Origin: Thiomicrorhabdus sp. Milos-T2 | GTDB taxonomy: Bacteria; Pseudomonadota; Gammaproteobacteria; Thiomicrospirales; Thiomicrospiraceae | Length of the DNA stretch: 64,000 nucleotides | Direction of reading: 5' to 3' | Assembly: GCF_000702325.1 (NCBI RefSeq) | Contig: NZ_KL370891.1 | Coordinates: 124,001 to 188,000 of the forward strand | Shown: in pieces, positions 36,406 to 46,389 of the stretch | Layout of the letters: each line of letters begins with the position of its first letter | Numbering within the stretch: position 1 is the first letter of the stretch | Translations under genes and position numbers: made by a program | Notes under the pieces: generated by a model | Seen by the model: only the letters and a program-made list of their open reading frames with translations | Database searches by the model: none | Told to the model about the DNA's origin: nothing

Positions 36406-37749
36406 TTATTGATTTGAATAGTCTTCTTCAACTTGAGCGTATTTTACGTTGACTTGCAGCGTATCTAATAAGGTGCCCATGCCATCTAAAATTCGGTATT
36501 CAGCAATCATGTGTTCACTTTCGCTTTCAACCAGGGTTCTAAGCGCACTGTTATATTCATCTTCGGTATTAAGTAAATCAAGTAAAGAGCGTCTACCTAG
36601 GCTAAATTGTTTACGATAACCTGCTAAAGTTTCGTAAGTTAATTTAATATGCTGCTTAATGTAAACTAACTGCTCCCCTACATATTTACGAGCATCCCAA
36701 GCGTAACGTAAATTTTCAATAGTCTGGCGTCTGGTATTGTTACGAATTTCGGCAGATTGTTGAACGGCTGCTGCCGTTCTGTCTCGGTTAGCTGAATCTT
36801 TACCGCCGTTGTATAGGTTATATCTCAAACGAAGCATCGCTTGAAGGTTTTCATCTGTACCTTCAATACCGTTAATGTCTTCATCCCAGCGTTTTTCAAT
36901 TTCAATATCAACACGAGGATAGTATGGACTTTTAGCACTTCTGTGTTGAGCCTGTGCTTCAGCAATGTCGGCATTGGCTGAACGTAAAGTTGGGTGCTTT
37001 AACAGAGCAATTTCCGTTGCTTCTTGAAGTGTTTCTGGAAATTGAAATTGCATATCAGGTTTTATGAGATCATTATCAGGCATTCTCCCTAAAACTCGCT
37101 GAAAACGACTTAAGGCATCATTATAATTATTATGAGCAGCTCTTTCATTTGAGTTTGAAAGTGCTAAACGCGCTTTGGCCTGGTCTACTTCAACTTGGTT
37201 ACCAATTCCAGCTTCACTTCTTTGCATAATTTGGTCAAGGATACGTTCGTGAGTTTTTTTACTCTCAGACTCTAAGCGAAGTAATTCCTGTTGTTTTAAC
37301 AAATTAATGTAAGCTTCTGTCATGTCTAGAGCAACTTGACTAGCTTTAGCTTCAGCACTATAAGCTGCCGCATCCATTTTGGCTTGCTGGCGATCAATTT
37401 CATTTTCTGTTTTGAAGCCTTCAAATAAGTTCTCTTTAAGGCTAATAGAAGATTCTTTACGTGTCAGGCTAGTGCTTTTCCCAGTAGATTCCTTTTTGGT
37501 TTCTTCTAGACCAACCCCCGCAGCAATATCAACTGTTGGAAGCCAGCTACCTTCTGCGGAATCAAGTTCCGCTTTAGCACCTTGATGAATTTTTAATTGC
37601 TCTCTAAATTCAGGATTGTGAATAATGGCGTCTTCAATTGTAGGCACCAGTTCCATAGCAAAACTTGGTGTACTTAGTGTTGCCTGTAATAACGCGACGG
37701 TTATTATTTTTTTTATCCATATTGGTTTTTGGTGATGTCGTTTCATCAT
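36406..37749 (-). CDS. lapE: TolC-family outer-membrane channel, LapE-like
   Basis: Outer-membrane trimeric channel subunit of a type I secretion system, 447 residues. A signal peptide (about 1-29, ending PSFAMEL) is followed by two OEP repeats of long helices with heptad character (SGSSWLP-like insertions LPTVDIAAGVGLEE and YYPRVDIEIEKRW), typical of TolC. Context places it with LapB and LapC as the export channel for a large adhesin. The LuxR-type gene lies between it and lapC, 64 bp upstream. The symbol rests on context. Confidence 0.85.
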   Translation of the reverse strand: MMKRHHQKPIWIKKIITVALLQATLSTPSFAMELVPTIEDAIIHNPEFREQLKIHQGAKAELDSAEGSWLPTVDIAAGVGLEETKKESTGKSTSLTRKESSISLKENLFEGFKTENEIDRQQAKMDAAAYSAEAKASQVALDMTEAYINLLKQQELLRLESESKKTHERILDQIMQRSEAGIGNQVEVDQAKARLALSNSNERAAHNNYNDALSRFQRVLGRMPDNDLIKPDMQFQFPETLQEATEIALLKHPTLRSANADIAEAQAQHRSAKSPYYPRVDIEIEKRWDEDINGIEGTDENLQAMLRLRYNLYNGGKDSANRDRTAAAVQQSAEIRNNTRRQTIENLRYAWDARKYVGEQLVYIKQHIKLTYETLAGYRKQFSLGRRSLLDLLNTEDEYNSALRTLVESESEHMIAEYRILDGMGTLLDTLQVNVKYAQVEEDYSNQ

Positions 37750-37813
37750 AATTCCTGAAAAGTAGCTGATTTATTTATTAGTGTTATCTAATATTTTGAT
37801 TTAATTATCTTTT

Positions 37814-38410
37814 TTAAGACCAGTTTTTTATTTTTAATACTAACCCAAGACGGTCTGACACTTCAAGTTTTTCAAACACATTGTGTAAGTGTGCTTTTAC
37901 CGTACGTTCAGTAATCTCAAGGGTCTGGGCAATTTGTTTGTTGCTTTTACTTTGTAAAACAAGCTCTGTGGTTTCTTGTTCTCTTTCAGTCAAATGTAAT
38001 TTCCAATCATCATTAGATTGATTGTGTATCACTAAAGACTGAATCATCGCTTGCATCACACTTTGGCCAAGCCAAACACTTCCGGCATTAATCGTTTCTA
38101 GGGCTTGCTCAATACGCTCAACGGAAGAGAATGTATTTAAATACCCTTTAATTCCACTCTGAAAGAGTTGCAATCCCTCTAAATCATTGGGTTTATTCGC
38201 AAAGGCGACGACATCAAACTGTTTTGCAATTTTGATAATCATTTCAATGGGCGAAGAGGGGGATATTTGAATAAGGACCATGTGAGAGCTTGGGTCAAAG
38301 CGATTCCCTAGATCATCTAAATCATAAAGTACTTTTGCATCTGTACCGCAGGCATTTAACCAGTTTTTCAATGCATTTGGATCTTGTACAAATATTAATG
38401 GTCGTTTCAT
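37814..38410 (-). CDS. LuxR-family regulator with degenerate receiver
   Basis: A 198-residue protein. The C-terminal third is a clear LuxR/FixJ helix-turn-helix (LTEREQETTELVLQSKSNKQIA and TVKAHLHNVFEKL). The N-terminal 120 residues follow the receiver fold, but the acidic pair near the start reads VQD and the phospho-acceptor position falls in LIQISPSSP with no Asp, so it is probably not phosphorylated. It sits inside the type I secretion cluster between lapC and lapE genes and may regulate it. No partner kinase is adjacent. Confidence 0.8.
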   Translation of the reverse strand: MKRPLIFVQDPNALKNWLNACGTDAKVLYDLDDLGNRFDPSSHMVLIQISPSSPIEMIIKIAKQFDVVAFANKPNDLEGLQLFQSGIKGYLNTFSSVERIEQALETINAGSVWLGQSVMQAMIQSLVIHNQSNDDWKLHLTEREQETTELVLQSKSNKQIAQTLEITERTVKAHLHNVFEKLEVSDRLGLVLKIKNWS

Positions 38411-38539
38411 TCTTGTTCAGAAACCTTTTGTTATAAATTCAATAAACTTAATAGCCATTAGGAATTTATCCTTATTATGCTGCAAACTCAGGAAGTCTGT
38501 AACTTTATTGTTGAAAAAGTTGTTATTGTTAATTAAGTT

Positions 38540-39922
38540 TTATGACTCTCTTAAGGCGGTATCTTTTGCTTTAATAATAGGCTTAAGTAAATAGTCTAGT
38601 ACGGTATGTTTTCCGACAATAATATCAACCGAACTCGTCATTCCAGGAAGTAGGTATAAAGGTTTTTCTTTAGTCCCTAAATGGTTTTTATCTGTTTTTA
38701 TGCGTGCGATGTAAAAGCTATTCCCTTCCTCATCCGTAATAGTATCGGCCGAGATTCGGTCAACTGTACCTTCTAAACCACCATAAATTGCAAAATCGTA
38801 TGCAGTAAATTTTACTTTTGCTTTTAAGCCTTGGTAAACAAAACCTATATCAGAAGGTAATATTTTAGTTTCTAAAACTAATGAATCATCTTCAGGAACA
38901 ATTTCTACAATATCACTACCTGGTTGTACAACGCCACCGATGGTGTTTACAAACATTTGTTTAACTGTACCGTTTACGGGTGATTTTATATCAGTTCTTT
39001 CAACTCTGTCCTGTAAAGCTTCTTTGGATTTTATAAGTTGCTCTTTTTCTGCTAAAACATCAAGTAGTTTCTCGTGGGAGTCATTGGCAAAGGTTTCTTT
39101 AGAATCGTCTCTTTTTGAACGAGCTTCTGTAATGGAAGATTTTAGTTTGGGTATTGAAAATTGAACGCCTTTTAATTTTGATAAGGCATCGTTCTCTTCG
39201 CGTTGCAATTTTAATAAATCAACTTGGGATGCAATACCTTGTTTAACCAATGGCTTTAAGAAGCTAACTTGTTTTTTCAAGAGGTTTAATGACCGAGTTA
39301 ATTGTGATTTTTGACTATACGCATCTTTTAGTTCTAGTTTTTTCTGTTCGATTTGCTCAACTAGAATGCTGTCACTGGTAAGGAGTTGCTTCTGATGAGC
39401 TTGGTATAAACGATATTCGCGATCATATAGTTTTTGAATTTGAGGATCAGAAATTTTCTTTTTATTCACAATAAAGGGTTTACCAAACGCTTCAGCAGCT
39501 AAACGCTGAGCTTTGGCGGTAAGTTCGGCTTCTTTAAGCTCACTTTCACCATAAGAACTGGCAAACTGAGTGTTATCTAACTTGAGTAAGATTTGACCTT
39601 TTTTGACTTTATCCCCAGAGTGAATAAATAGCTTTTCTACAATTCCACCTTCTAGGTTTTGAATAATTTGAATTTGTGAGGAGGGAACGACTTTTCCTTC
39701 TCCACGAACAATTTTATCTAATTCGGCGTAGTTCGCCCATACAATTAACCATACAGCCACCAGTAAAATCACCCAAACAACCAGCTGAGATTTTACGGTA
39801 GGCTTTTCTAGCGCCGCTTGGCTTAAACTAGACATATAGGCAATATCCTGTTCTAGAATACGCTCTTTACGAGATGTCGTTTCAGCCTTGGGTATTAGAT
39901 TGTCTTTATCCTGATCAGTCAT
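38540..39922 (-). CDS. lapC: type I secretion membrane-fusion protein, LapC-like
   Basis: A 460-residue HlyD-family adaptor linking the inner-membrane ABC transporter to the outer-membrane channel. One membrane segment (VVWVILLVAVWLIVWANYAEL, about residues 48-66) is followed by a lipoyl half-motif (GKVVPSSQIQIIQNLEGGIV), a long coiled-coil hairpin (about 120-300), the second lipoyl half (RTDIKSPVNGTVKQMFV) and the beta-barrel domain. It begins two bases after lapB ends, and both genes are surely cotranscribed. Confidence 0.92.
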   Translation of the reverse strand: MTDQDKDNLIPKAETTSRKERILEQDIAYMSSLSQAALEKPTVKSQLVVWVILLVAVWLIVWANYAELDKIVRGEGKVVPSSQIQIIQNLEGGIVEKLFIHSGDKVKKGQILLKLDNTQFASSYGESELKEAELTAKAQRLAAEAFGKPFIVNKKKISDPQIQKLYDREYRLYQAHQKQLLTSDSILVEQIEQKKLELKDAYSQKSQLTRSLNLLKKQVSFLKPLVKQGIASQVDLLKLQREENDALSKLKGVQFSIPKLKSSITEARSKRDDSKETFANDSHEKLLDVLAEKEQLIKSKEALQDRVERTDIKSPVNGTVKQMFVNTIGGVVQPGSDIVEIVPEDDSLVLETKILPSDIGFVYQGLKAKVKFTAYDFAIYGGLEGTVDRISADTITDEEGNSFYIARIKTDKNHLGTKEKPLYLLPGMTSSVDIIVGKHTVLDYLLKPIIKAKDTALRES

Positions 39923-39924
39923 AA

Positions 39925-42111
39925 TTAATTATTCTTATTGATTTTGCCAGTTTTAAGGGCTTCTAATACAGTTTGTTTTGCACCGTCAGCAATGAGTTTA
40001 CCGTTTTCTAGAACCATGAGTCTCTCTGTTAACTGCAACAAACTCATTTTATGAGTCACGACCAATGTCGTGTTATTTAACGTTCCTTTTTGTAAACGAT
40101 TTATCATTAATTGCTCGGTTTTTGCATCCATCGCATTGGTGGGTTCATCAAATAAATAGATTGGCGCATCCAATAATAAGGCTCTGGCTACCCCAATACT
40201 TTGTCTTTGACCGCCTGATAGAGAGCTTCCACCTTCATTAACCTTGAGGCTGTAACCGGAAGGGTGTTGTTTAATAAAGTCATCTACACCAGCAAGTTTA
40301 GCAGCGGTAAGAATTGTAGAGTCTTCAACATACGGCGCTCTATAAGAGATGTTGTCTCGAACATCTCCACTAAAAAGAGTCACATCTTGTGGTACATAGT
40401 TAATATTTCGTCTTACTTCTGCAGGGTCTAGCTGAGTAATATCAATACCGTCAATTAAAATTGAACCTTCATTGACTTGATAAAAACCGAGAATCAATTT
40501 TTCTATAGTTGATTTACCTGAGCCAATTCTACCGATAATCCCCACTTTTTCACCAGGTTCAATAACAAAGCTAACGCCATCAAGAGCGGGTTTACTTTCA
40601 TCTGGATAGGTAAAGCTTACATTATTAAATTCAATTCGCCCCTCAAAGACAGGGTGCTGTATAAAACGTTTATGTAATGGACGCTCAACCGTTTTGGCCA
40701 TTAATTCATTAAGAGACGTTAAAGCGGTTTTGGTTTGTTGGTAACTCGTAATTAGGTTGGCAAATTGTCCCATAGGACCAATGGCTCTTTGACTTAACAT
40801 AACGGTAGCAATAAGCCCCCCCATGGTTAAGTCGCCTTCTTGAATAATATAGACACCGGCAAGAACTATAATGACCGTGCTTATTTGTTGCATAAAGCCG
40901 GTCATTCTTCCAAGCGAACTTTGTAACATTTTAGATTTTAAACTGGCCTTAGCAATCTCGCCAATGGCTTGTTCCCATCGCCATTGAGCTCGAGCTTCTA
41001 CACCGAGTGATTTAATGGTTTCCATTGCGGTTAAGGTTTCAATTAAAACGGCATTTTTTTGGCTGCTGGCTTCATAGGTTGCTTCAATGGCTCTTCTAAC
41101 GGGTCCTTTAAGTAAGAAGCTATAAAATAAAATAAATAAAATAATCGCAATAGGTACCAAAACAATGCTGCCGGCAATATAAAAAATCACCAGTAAGAAT
41201 ATTATGGTAAAAGGTAGGTCGACTATGGTTGCAACGGTTCCAGAAGTAAAGAAACTGCGAATACTATCAAACTCTTTAAGTTGGTTAGCGAGTACTCCAA
41301 TAGAGCCTCCGCGGTTATCCATTGTCAAGCCTAAAGTTTGTTCAAACAGTTTGCCTGACATAATGACATCACTCTTTTTCCCTGCAATTTCCAAGAAGTA
41401 GGAGCGTAAATATTTCAAAATGATGTCAAACATATAAACAACACTTACCCCAATAGCCAGTACCCATAAAGATTCAACGGCATTATTGGGAACAATTCGG
41501 TCGTAAACGTTCATTACAAAAAGCGGGTTTGCCAGAACAAAAAGGTTAATAACAATAGAGGCTATAAGAACATCGCGATAAACTGATTTGGATGCCCATA
41601 ATGTGCCCCAGAACCAGTGGCCTTCTTGAAAGCCCATTAAGTTTTCTGTTTTTTGTTCATTAAAGCTTTTGGTTGTTAAGTAAATTGCAAAGCCCAAATA
41701 ATCTTCTTCTAATTTTTTTAACGAGACCTCTTTAGCGCCTTGAGGGGCATCCGGTAATATAATTTGAGCAGAATTGTTATCAAGGTCTATGGTTTCAAGT
41801 ATGCAGGCCTGGTTGTTAGATAAGGTTAAGATACAAGGCAATACTAAATTAGAGATTTCTTCTAATTTACGTTCTTTAAATGAAGCTTCAATATTGGCTC
41901 TTTGAGCGGCGCGTTTGAAAATCTCTGGTGAAATGTGATTGGGGTCAATGGGCAGACCAGCGATTAAAGAATCTTTGGAGTAAGGATGGCGATTTAGTTT
42001 GGTATAAATAACCAGACAATCAAGCAACGGACTATTTAGTTCAGTGTGAGGTGATGATTCCTCCTGAACAGCTTGTTGATTGATTGTCGTGTCTTCTGTT
42101 AAATCTTGCAT
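39925..42111 (-). CDS. lapB: type I secretion ABC transporter, LapB-like
   Basis: A 728-residue inner-membrane ATPase. The N-terminal ~140 residues resemble a C39-type domain lacking the catalytic cysteine (the corresponding position reads SPLLDCLVIYTKL), as in LapB-type exporters. Five or six membrane segments span about 170-440, and the nucleotide-binding domain has Walker A IGRIGSGKST near 527, signature LSGGQRQ near 632 and Walker B LFDEPT near 655. It exports a large RTX-type or LapA-like adhesin, not encoded here. A near-copy of the palindrome is in its N-terminal domain. Confidence 0.9.
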   Translation of the reverse strand: MQDLTEDTTINQQAVQEESSPHTELNSPLLDCLVIYTKLNRHPYSKDSLIAGLPIDPNHISPEIFKRAAQRANIEASFKERKLEEISNLVLPCILTLSNNQACILETIDLDNNSAQIILPDAPQGAKEVSLKKLEEDYLGFAIYLTTKSFNEQKTENLMGFQEGHWFWGTLWASKSVYRDVLIASIVINLFVLANPLFVMNVYDRIVPNNAVESLWVLAIGVSVVYMFDIILKYLRSYFLEIAGKKSDVIMSGKLFEQTLGLTMDNRGGSIGVLANQLKEFDSIRSFFTSGTVATIVDLPFTIIFLLVIFYIAGSIVLVPIAIILFILFYSFLLKGPVRRAIEATYEASSQKNAVLIETLTAMETIKSLGVEARAQWRWEQAIGEIAKASLKSKMLQSSLGRMTGFMQQISTVIIVLAGVYIIQEGDLTMGGLIATVMLSQRAIGPMGQFANLITSYQQTKTALTSLNELMAKTVERPLHKRFIQHPVFEGRIEFNNVSFTYPDESKPALDGVSFVIEPGEKVGIIGRIGSGKSTIEKLILGFYQVNEGSILIDGIDITQLDPAEVRRNINYVPQDVTLFSGDVRDNISYRAPYVEDSTILTAAKLAGVDDFIKQHPSGYSLKVNEGGSSLSGGQRQSIGVARALLLDAPIYLFDEPTNAMDAKTEQLMINRLQKGTLNNTTLVVTHKMSLLQLTERLMVLENGKLIADGAKQTVLEALKTGKINKNN

Positions 42112-42353
42112 TTTAGCCTTAGTTTACAAAGTACTTGCTGAGTATTGAGAAATTAAGTTTCTCTGTTGTTATGAGTAGATGTAGATCATTAACCAATGTA
42201 AGCCAATAAATTCTTTAAATCATATTACCATAGCAAAAAAGCTTATTTAATGGCTTTAGCCATAAAACAGCCTAATATTATGCTATAAAATTACTCAATG
42301 CGAAGTGTTAATAAGGAAAAATAAGGTAAAAACCAGGTAATTTGTAATGTATT
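42112..42353. other. lapB promoter region, no gene
   Basis: This AT-rich stretch before lapB (minus strand) holds no supportable gene. It presumably carries the lapBC promoter; no regulator-binding repeat was recognised. It is followed by the inverted-repeat element at 42354. Confidence 0.5.
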
Positions 42354-42514
42354 AGAGACCTTTGTACGAGATAGGTGCGAAAGAAAAATGAGGGAAAATT
42401 TGCCTGATTGCGGCGGAAAACGCAGGGAATAGCTAGCTATTCGCAAGTTTTTCAACAAAAATCAGGTGAATTTTAACCATTTTTACTCGTGCATATTCTC
42501 GTGCTAAGGTCTCT
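42354..42514 (+). repeat. inverted-repeat (MITE-like) element, subfamily I, right of lapD module
   Basis: The 161-bp copy runs from AGAGACCTTTGTACGAGATAG to CTCGTGCTAAGGTCTCT, nearly identical to 46390-46570 and in the same orientation. It has a central TAGCTAGCTATT and no reading frame. It begins 10 bases after the end of the minus-strand binding-protein gene, so it may act as a transcript-ending hairpin there. Confidence 0.88.
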
Positions 42515-42523
42515 ATTAGCCTT

Positions 42524-44329
42524 TTACGGTTCTTTTAATTGGCATTTAAGCGTTTCTAATGTCTGAGTTTTAGGATGCTTAGGAAAGGTTCTAATCATAA
42601 AATTTGCGGTATTTAATACATTTTTCCAGCGTGGGTTTTGTGGAATGGTGTTTATGGATAGATATTTATCTAAGGTTCGTGTCTTGGCCGTGCTGCCATC
42701 TAAGCTAACCCGCCAAAGATTACTTTCTGTGGCAAATTGAACTTTAGATTTTAATGTCTCTTCTTCCCAAATCGTTATGCTGAGCTGCATAATTTCTACT
42801 AGAAGTGCCAAAAAAGAATTCTGTTTTTCGGTTGGTTCAAGTTGTAACCTGGGTGAGTGGCTTTTTTGCATAGACAGTGCTTTAAGATCTCGAAGCTCAG
42901 AAGTGTCTAAAGCCATACAAATAATATAGTTATGTTTGTTTAAGTTAAAAGGCGCATTTGACCAATTACAACTAATTTCTGAACCAGATTTGGTGTAGTT
43001 TTTATTTTCTAAGTGAATGGTTTGCTGTTTGCTTATTACATTTAATAGGGTTTGGTTTACTTTGTCTGAGTGTGGTTTAACCACTAAAAAATCAAATATA
43101 TTTTTGTTTTTGACTTCTTTAAATTCCCAGCCAAAGATTTTAGTGGCTTGTTTATTCCATTCAATAATTTCCAGCGAATCATTTAGCAGAATAATCGCCA
43201 TAGGAGATTGATTAACCATCGTTCTTAACTGAACTTTTAAGCGATAAAAATATCTTGCCAGCAGCAGAGTTAAAATGATAAATCCTGTCGCTAAGAGGAT
43301 GGTAATAAGCAGAGTGCTAAGTTTATGATTAAGCCGGTTTACGGTTTCTTGACTGTTATAAAGAAACTCATTCATTGGCTTGGCATGTTTTAGAAGCCCA
43401 AGTTCTTTATAAACAGAGGCTATATGTTGCCATCTTCTTTCTGACATATGGCCCGGTTCAATTAAATCAGTGCGCATTAAAGCCTGCATTGCATTGGCTT
43501 CAAAGCGTAATGCATCGGTGGTTTTCAATCCTGGATAGGTGGTTTGAATATAGTCTATGGCTTCTTCAGTGTGGTCCATGGCATATTTCCAACCTTTTAT
43601 AGTTGCTTGACGAAATGCTTCCACTAAAGCTTGATTGTGTTGATAATAAGATTGCGTTGTAAAAAAGTTATCACCATAAAAATCAATGCCTCCCATTCTA
43701 GGGGATAAAATTCGGTAGGGAATATTTTTACTGGTAAGCTCAAAAGTTTCTGAGGTTGTGTAGACGGTCATGGCATCTACTTTTTTATCGATTAAGTTTT
43801 GAATATTAAATTCATGAGGAAGTATCTGTAAATTCTTTTCTGATAGATTTGATTGCTGCAAAAAAGCATAAATTTCAGAGGAGTTTTCCTCAATCATGAC
43901 CTTTTTACCTTTAAGGTCAGCAATGGTGTCTATGTTGGAAGATTCGAGCGATACTAGCGCTAGTGGGGAGTGCTGAAAAATAACCCCAAGAACTTTAATG
44001 GGTTCTCCTTTGTCAAAGTGCAATAGGAGTTCGCTGGTTCCAACGCCAAATTCTGCTTTACCATTTAGTACTTGTTGAATAGGGTCTTCACCAGGCCTGG
44101 CAGGTTTAATCGTGATGTTTATTCCGGCATCTTTATAAAAGCCTTTTGCCTGAGCCATGTAGTAACCGGCAAATTGAAATTGATGAGACCATTTCAGTTG
44201 CAAGGTAATGTTGCTTTCATCCTGTAATGGATTTTTCCAGTTGTCGGCGGCAAATAAGCTAGTGGGTAAACAAAATAATATAAGGCTGTATATTAGTCCA
44301 TATAGGGTTTTATTCATTAAGGCAGTCAT
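42524..44329 (-). CDS. periplasmic-binding (NMT1/THI5-like) domain fused to membrane segment and PAS
   Basis: A 601-residue membrane protein. It has a signal peptide (about 1-27), an SsuA/THI5-like periplasmic binding domain (about 40-300; FAGYYMAQAKGFYKDAGI), one membrane segment (about 338-360), a cytoplasmic PAS domain (about 365-480) and a C-terminal region (about 505-601) with WRVSLDG and RTLDKYL blocks that I cannot assign to a named family. No kinase, GGDEF, EAL or HTH is present. It follows lapD by three bases and is probably cotranscribed, so it may sense a ligand and signal to LapD. The ligand is unknown; THI5/SsuA relatives bind pyrimidine precursors or sulfonates. Confidence 0.75.
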   Translation of the reverse strand: MTALMNKTLYGLIYSLILFCLPTSLFAADNWKNPLQDESNITLQLKWSHQFQFAGYYMAQAKGFYKDAGINITIKPARPGEDPIQQVLNGKAEFGVGTSELLLHFDKGEPIKVLGVIFQHSPLALVSLESSNIDTIADLKGKKVMIEENSSEIYAFLQQSNLSEKNLQILPHEFNIQNLIDKKVDAMTVYTTSETFELTSKNIPYRILSPRMGGIDFYGDNFFTTQSYYQHNQALVEAFRQATIKGWKYAMDHTEEAIDYIQTTYPGLKTTDALRFEANAMQALMRTDLIEPGHMSERRWQHIASVYKELGLLKHAKPMNEFLYNSQETVNRLNHKLSTLLITILLATGFIILTLLLARYFYRLKVQLRTMVNQSPMAIILLNDSLEIIEWNKQATKIFGWEFKEVKNKNIFDFLVVKPHSDKVNQTLLNVISKQQTIHLENKNYTKSGSEISCNWSNAPFNLNKHNYIICMALDTSELRDLKALSMQKSHSPRLQLEPTEKQNSFLALLVEIMQLSITIWEEETLKSKVQFATESNLWRVSLDGSTAKTRTLDKYLSINTIPQNPRWKNVLNTANFMIRTFPKHPKTQTLETLKCQLKEP

Positions 44330-44332
44330 ATT

Positions 44333-46276
44333 TTAATCATCAAGGGTACTCGGTGCGCCATAGTAATAGCCTTGTGAATAATTAACCCCTTGTTCATTAA
44401 AGGCTTTTAACTGCTCTTCATTTTCTACGGCCATGGCAATGACTTCAATGTCTAAGCTATCGGCTAATTCACATAAGCTAGAAACATAGCTACGAGTTTG
44501 TTCATCGTTTTCAATGGCTTTGGTAAATGCAGAATCTAGTTTTATGTAGTCAGGTTTAAGGTCTTGTAAATATCTAACATTTCCTAATCTTGTACCAAAG
44601 TGATCTAAACCAATATTAATCCCAAATTGTTTTAATTCACTAATTAGAGACCACGTTTTAGCTTTTTGTTCCGTTACTAAGCGTTCAGGCAGCTCAAATG
44701 CCATTCGGTGAGCTAATTTTGCATTATTGGCCAGTGTTGCTAACAGCGTTTTGTGGAAATAATCATCATCTAAAATAGCTTTAGATAGGTTGATCGATAA
44801 TAGTGGGGTTTCTGGGTGTGTTTTGAGATGCTCAATGGCTAAGTCAATAACCAATTGGTCGATTTCAGCCATTTTGTGAAACTGTTCAACGGCAGGCATA
44901 AAATAGGCGGCTGAACGAATTGTGCCATCGGTGTCTTTAAGTCGAAGGAAAATTTCTTGGTCGTGAACGCTTCGTTTAGCGTTATAAGCACTTTGTTGGA
45001 AAAGTAAAAAACGTTTTTCATCAATCGCATCATTAAGCGTTTGTTCCCAGCTGTCTGTTGAATCAGTCTGATCTTCATCGGTATTATAATAGTAGGCGGA
45101 ATTACTTCCTAGTTCTTCTGCTTGTTCGATTGCAAAATCAAGATTTCCTAATAGAGGGCCACGACTTTGCCCCGGCTTGTAATCTGTATAGGCTAAAGAA
45201 ATTGAGGTTGAGGCAGAGTCCGCTTTTAATGTCTGTAATATTTTTGGCATCGCCTGCGTAATGCATTCACTTGGTTCATTAATTTGTTGAGCTACCAGGC
45301 CTGGTAAAACCGCAATTAGCTCAGTTCCGTTTAAACGTGCGAACACACTTTTTTCATGGTGTAATTGCAATTTCATTTCATCGGCTAATGACTTCATAAG
45401 TTTATCACCCACTAGGTAACCAAACTGGTCATTGAGCGCTTTTAATTCATTAACGCGAATTAGGCAAATAATTCCAGGTGGTACATCTTCATTTGGGTCT
45501 AAGAGGCTATCCACAATCATTTCAAAATGTCGGCGATTACTTAGGCCTGTTACGCTATCTTGATAGGCCATTTTTTGCAGTTTTTCAGCGGTATTGGCAT
45601 CTCTTTCAAATACCGCTTTTAGTTTAGTTACCATACCGTTCATTGCGGCAACTACTTGTTTAAATTCGGTTGTAGAAGGAATGTTTTCTTGAATTAAATA
45701 CTCTTTTTTAACAATTGCTTCAGCTTGTTTTTCCATATCTTTTAATGGTTTTAATAAAACCTTGAGCGTATATATGGCAATAAGTATGGCGATTGCGGCG
45801 GCGAGACTAAACCAAATTAGTAAGTTGGTTGCGGCTTTCCAAAGTTCTATATAGGCATAACCCGCATGGCTTGAAACGCTTAAGGTTCCGATAGGAATCC
45901 ATCCAGCTTGCACCAGGGCTTGAGCTTCTGGAGTTTTTAACTCAATAGCATTGATAAACCAGTCAGGAACGGCATCCATCGACTTTGAATTTTTACGCTC
46001 ATATAGTGGAGCATTTTCCATATCAATTAAAGAGATTTGAGAGTAATAACCCCGGTCAAAAACCGCATTAATCATGGTTTCCATACTGGAAATATCTTCG
46101 GGGTCTTCAATGCTGCTTAAAGATAATCCAAGAGATGTTGCGGTATCTTGTGCATGAGATTGCAGCTGGTCTTGTAGAAAGTTTTTGGTGTTATTAAGAT
46201 TTAAGGCAAAAGTACCTAGCAGTAAAATGATTACCATTGAGGTAATAAAAAGAATCATTTGTTTGTTTAAACTCAT
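44333..46276 (-). CDS. lapD: c-di-GMP receptor LapD
   Basis: Inner-membrane c-di-GMP effector of 647 residues that holds the periplasmic protease LapG inactive when c-di-GMP is bound. It has two membrane segments (about 7-27 and 152-173) around a LapD_MoxY_N-type output domain, HAMP (about 174-225), and degenerate GGDEF and EAL domains. The GGDEF site reads RLNGTEL, EAL reads EIFLRL, and the later DDFGT motif is DHFGTR, all consistent with a receptor that neither makes nor degrades c-di-GMP. One palindrome copy is read as Pro-Gly-Leu. Confidence 0.93.
   Translation of the reverse strand: MSLNKQMILFITSMVIILLLGTFALNLNNTKNFLQDQLQSHAQDTATSLGLSLSSIEDPEDISSMETMINAVFDRGYYSQISLIDMENAPLYERKNSKSMDAVPDWFINAIELKTPEAQALVQAGWIPIGTLSVSSHAGYAYIELWKAATNLLIWFSLAAAIAILIAIYTLKVLLKPLKDMEKQAEAIVKKEYLIQENIPSTTEFKQVVAAMNGMVTKLKAVFERDANTAEKLQKMAYQDSVTGLSNRRHFEMIVDSLLDPNEDVPPGIICLIRVNELKALNDQFGYLVGDKLMKSLADEMKLQLHHEKSVFARLNGTELIAVLPGLVAQQINEPSECITQAMPKILQTLKADSASTSISLAYTDYKPGQSRGPLLGNLDFAIEQAEELGSNSAYYYNTDEDQTDSTDSWEQTLNDAIDEKRFLLFQQSAYNAKRSVHDQEIFLRLKDTDGTIRSAAYFMPAVEQFHKMAEIDQLVIDLAIEHLKTHPETPLLSINLSKAILDDDYFHKTLLATLANNAKLAHRMAFELPERLVTEQKAKTWSLISELKQFGINIGLDHFGTRLGNVRYLQDLKPDYIKLDSAFTKAIENDEQTRSYVSSLCELADSLDIEVIAMAVENEEQLKAFNEQGVNYSQGYYYGAPSTLDD
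45294..45305. repeat. dispersed palindrome ACCAGGCCTGGT
   Basis: Exact copy inside lapD, read Pro-Gly-Leu. Confidence 0.9.
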
Positions 46277-46389
46277 ACCTAAGTCCTTTTAACACAGGGT
46301 GATGTTCTGTATTTTAGCTTAATAGATGACTGTGCACGAGGTTCACTCGAACAAAATGCTCTATTTATTTAAGCTATGTTTTGGTTATT

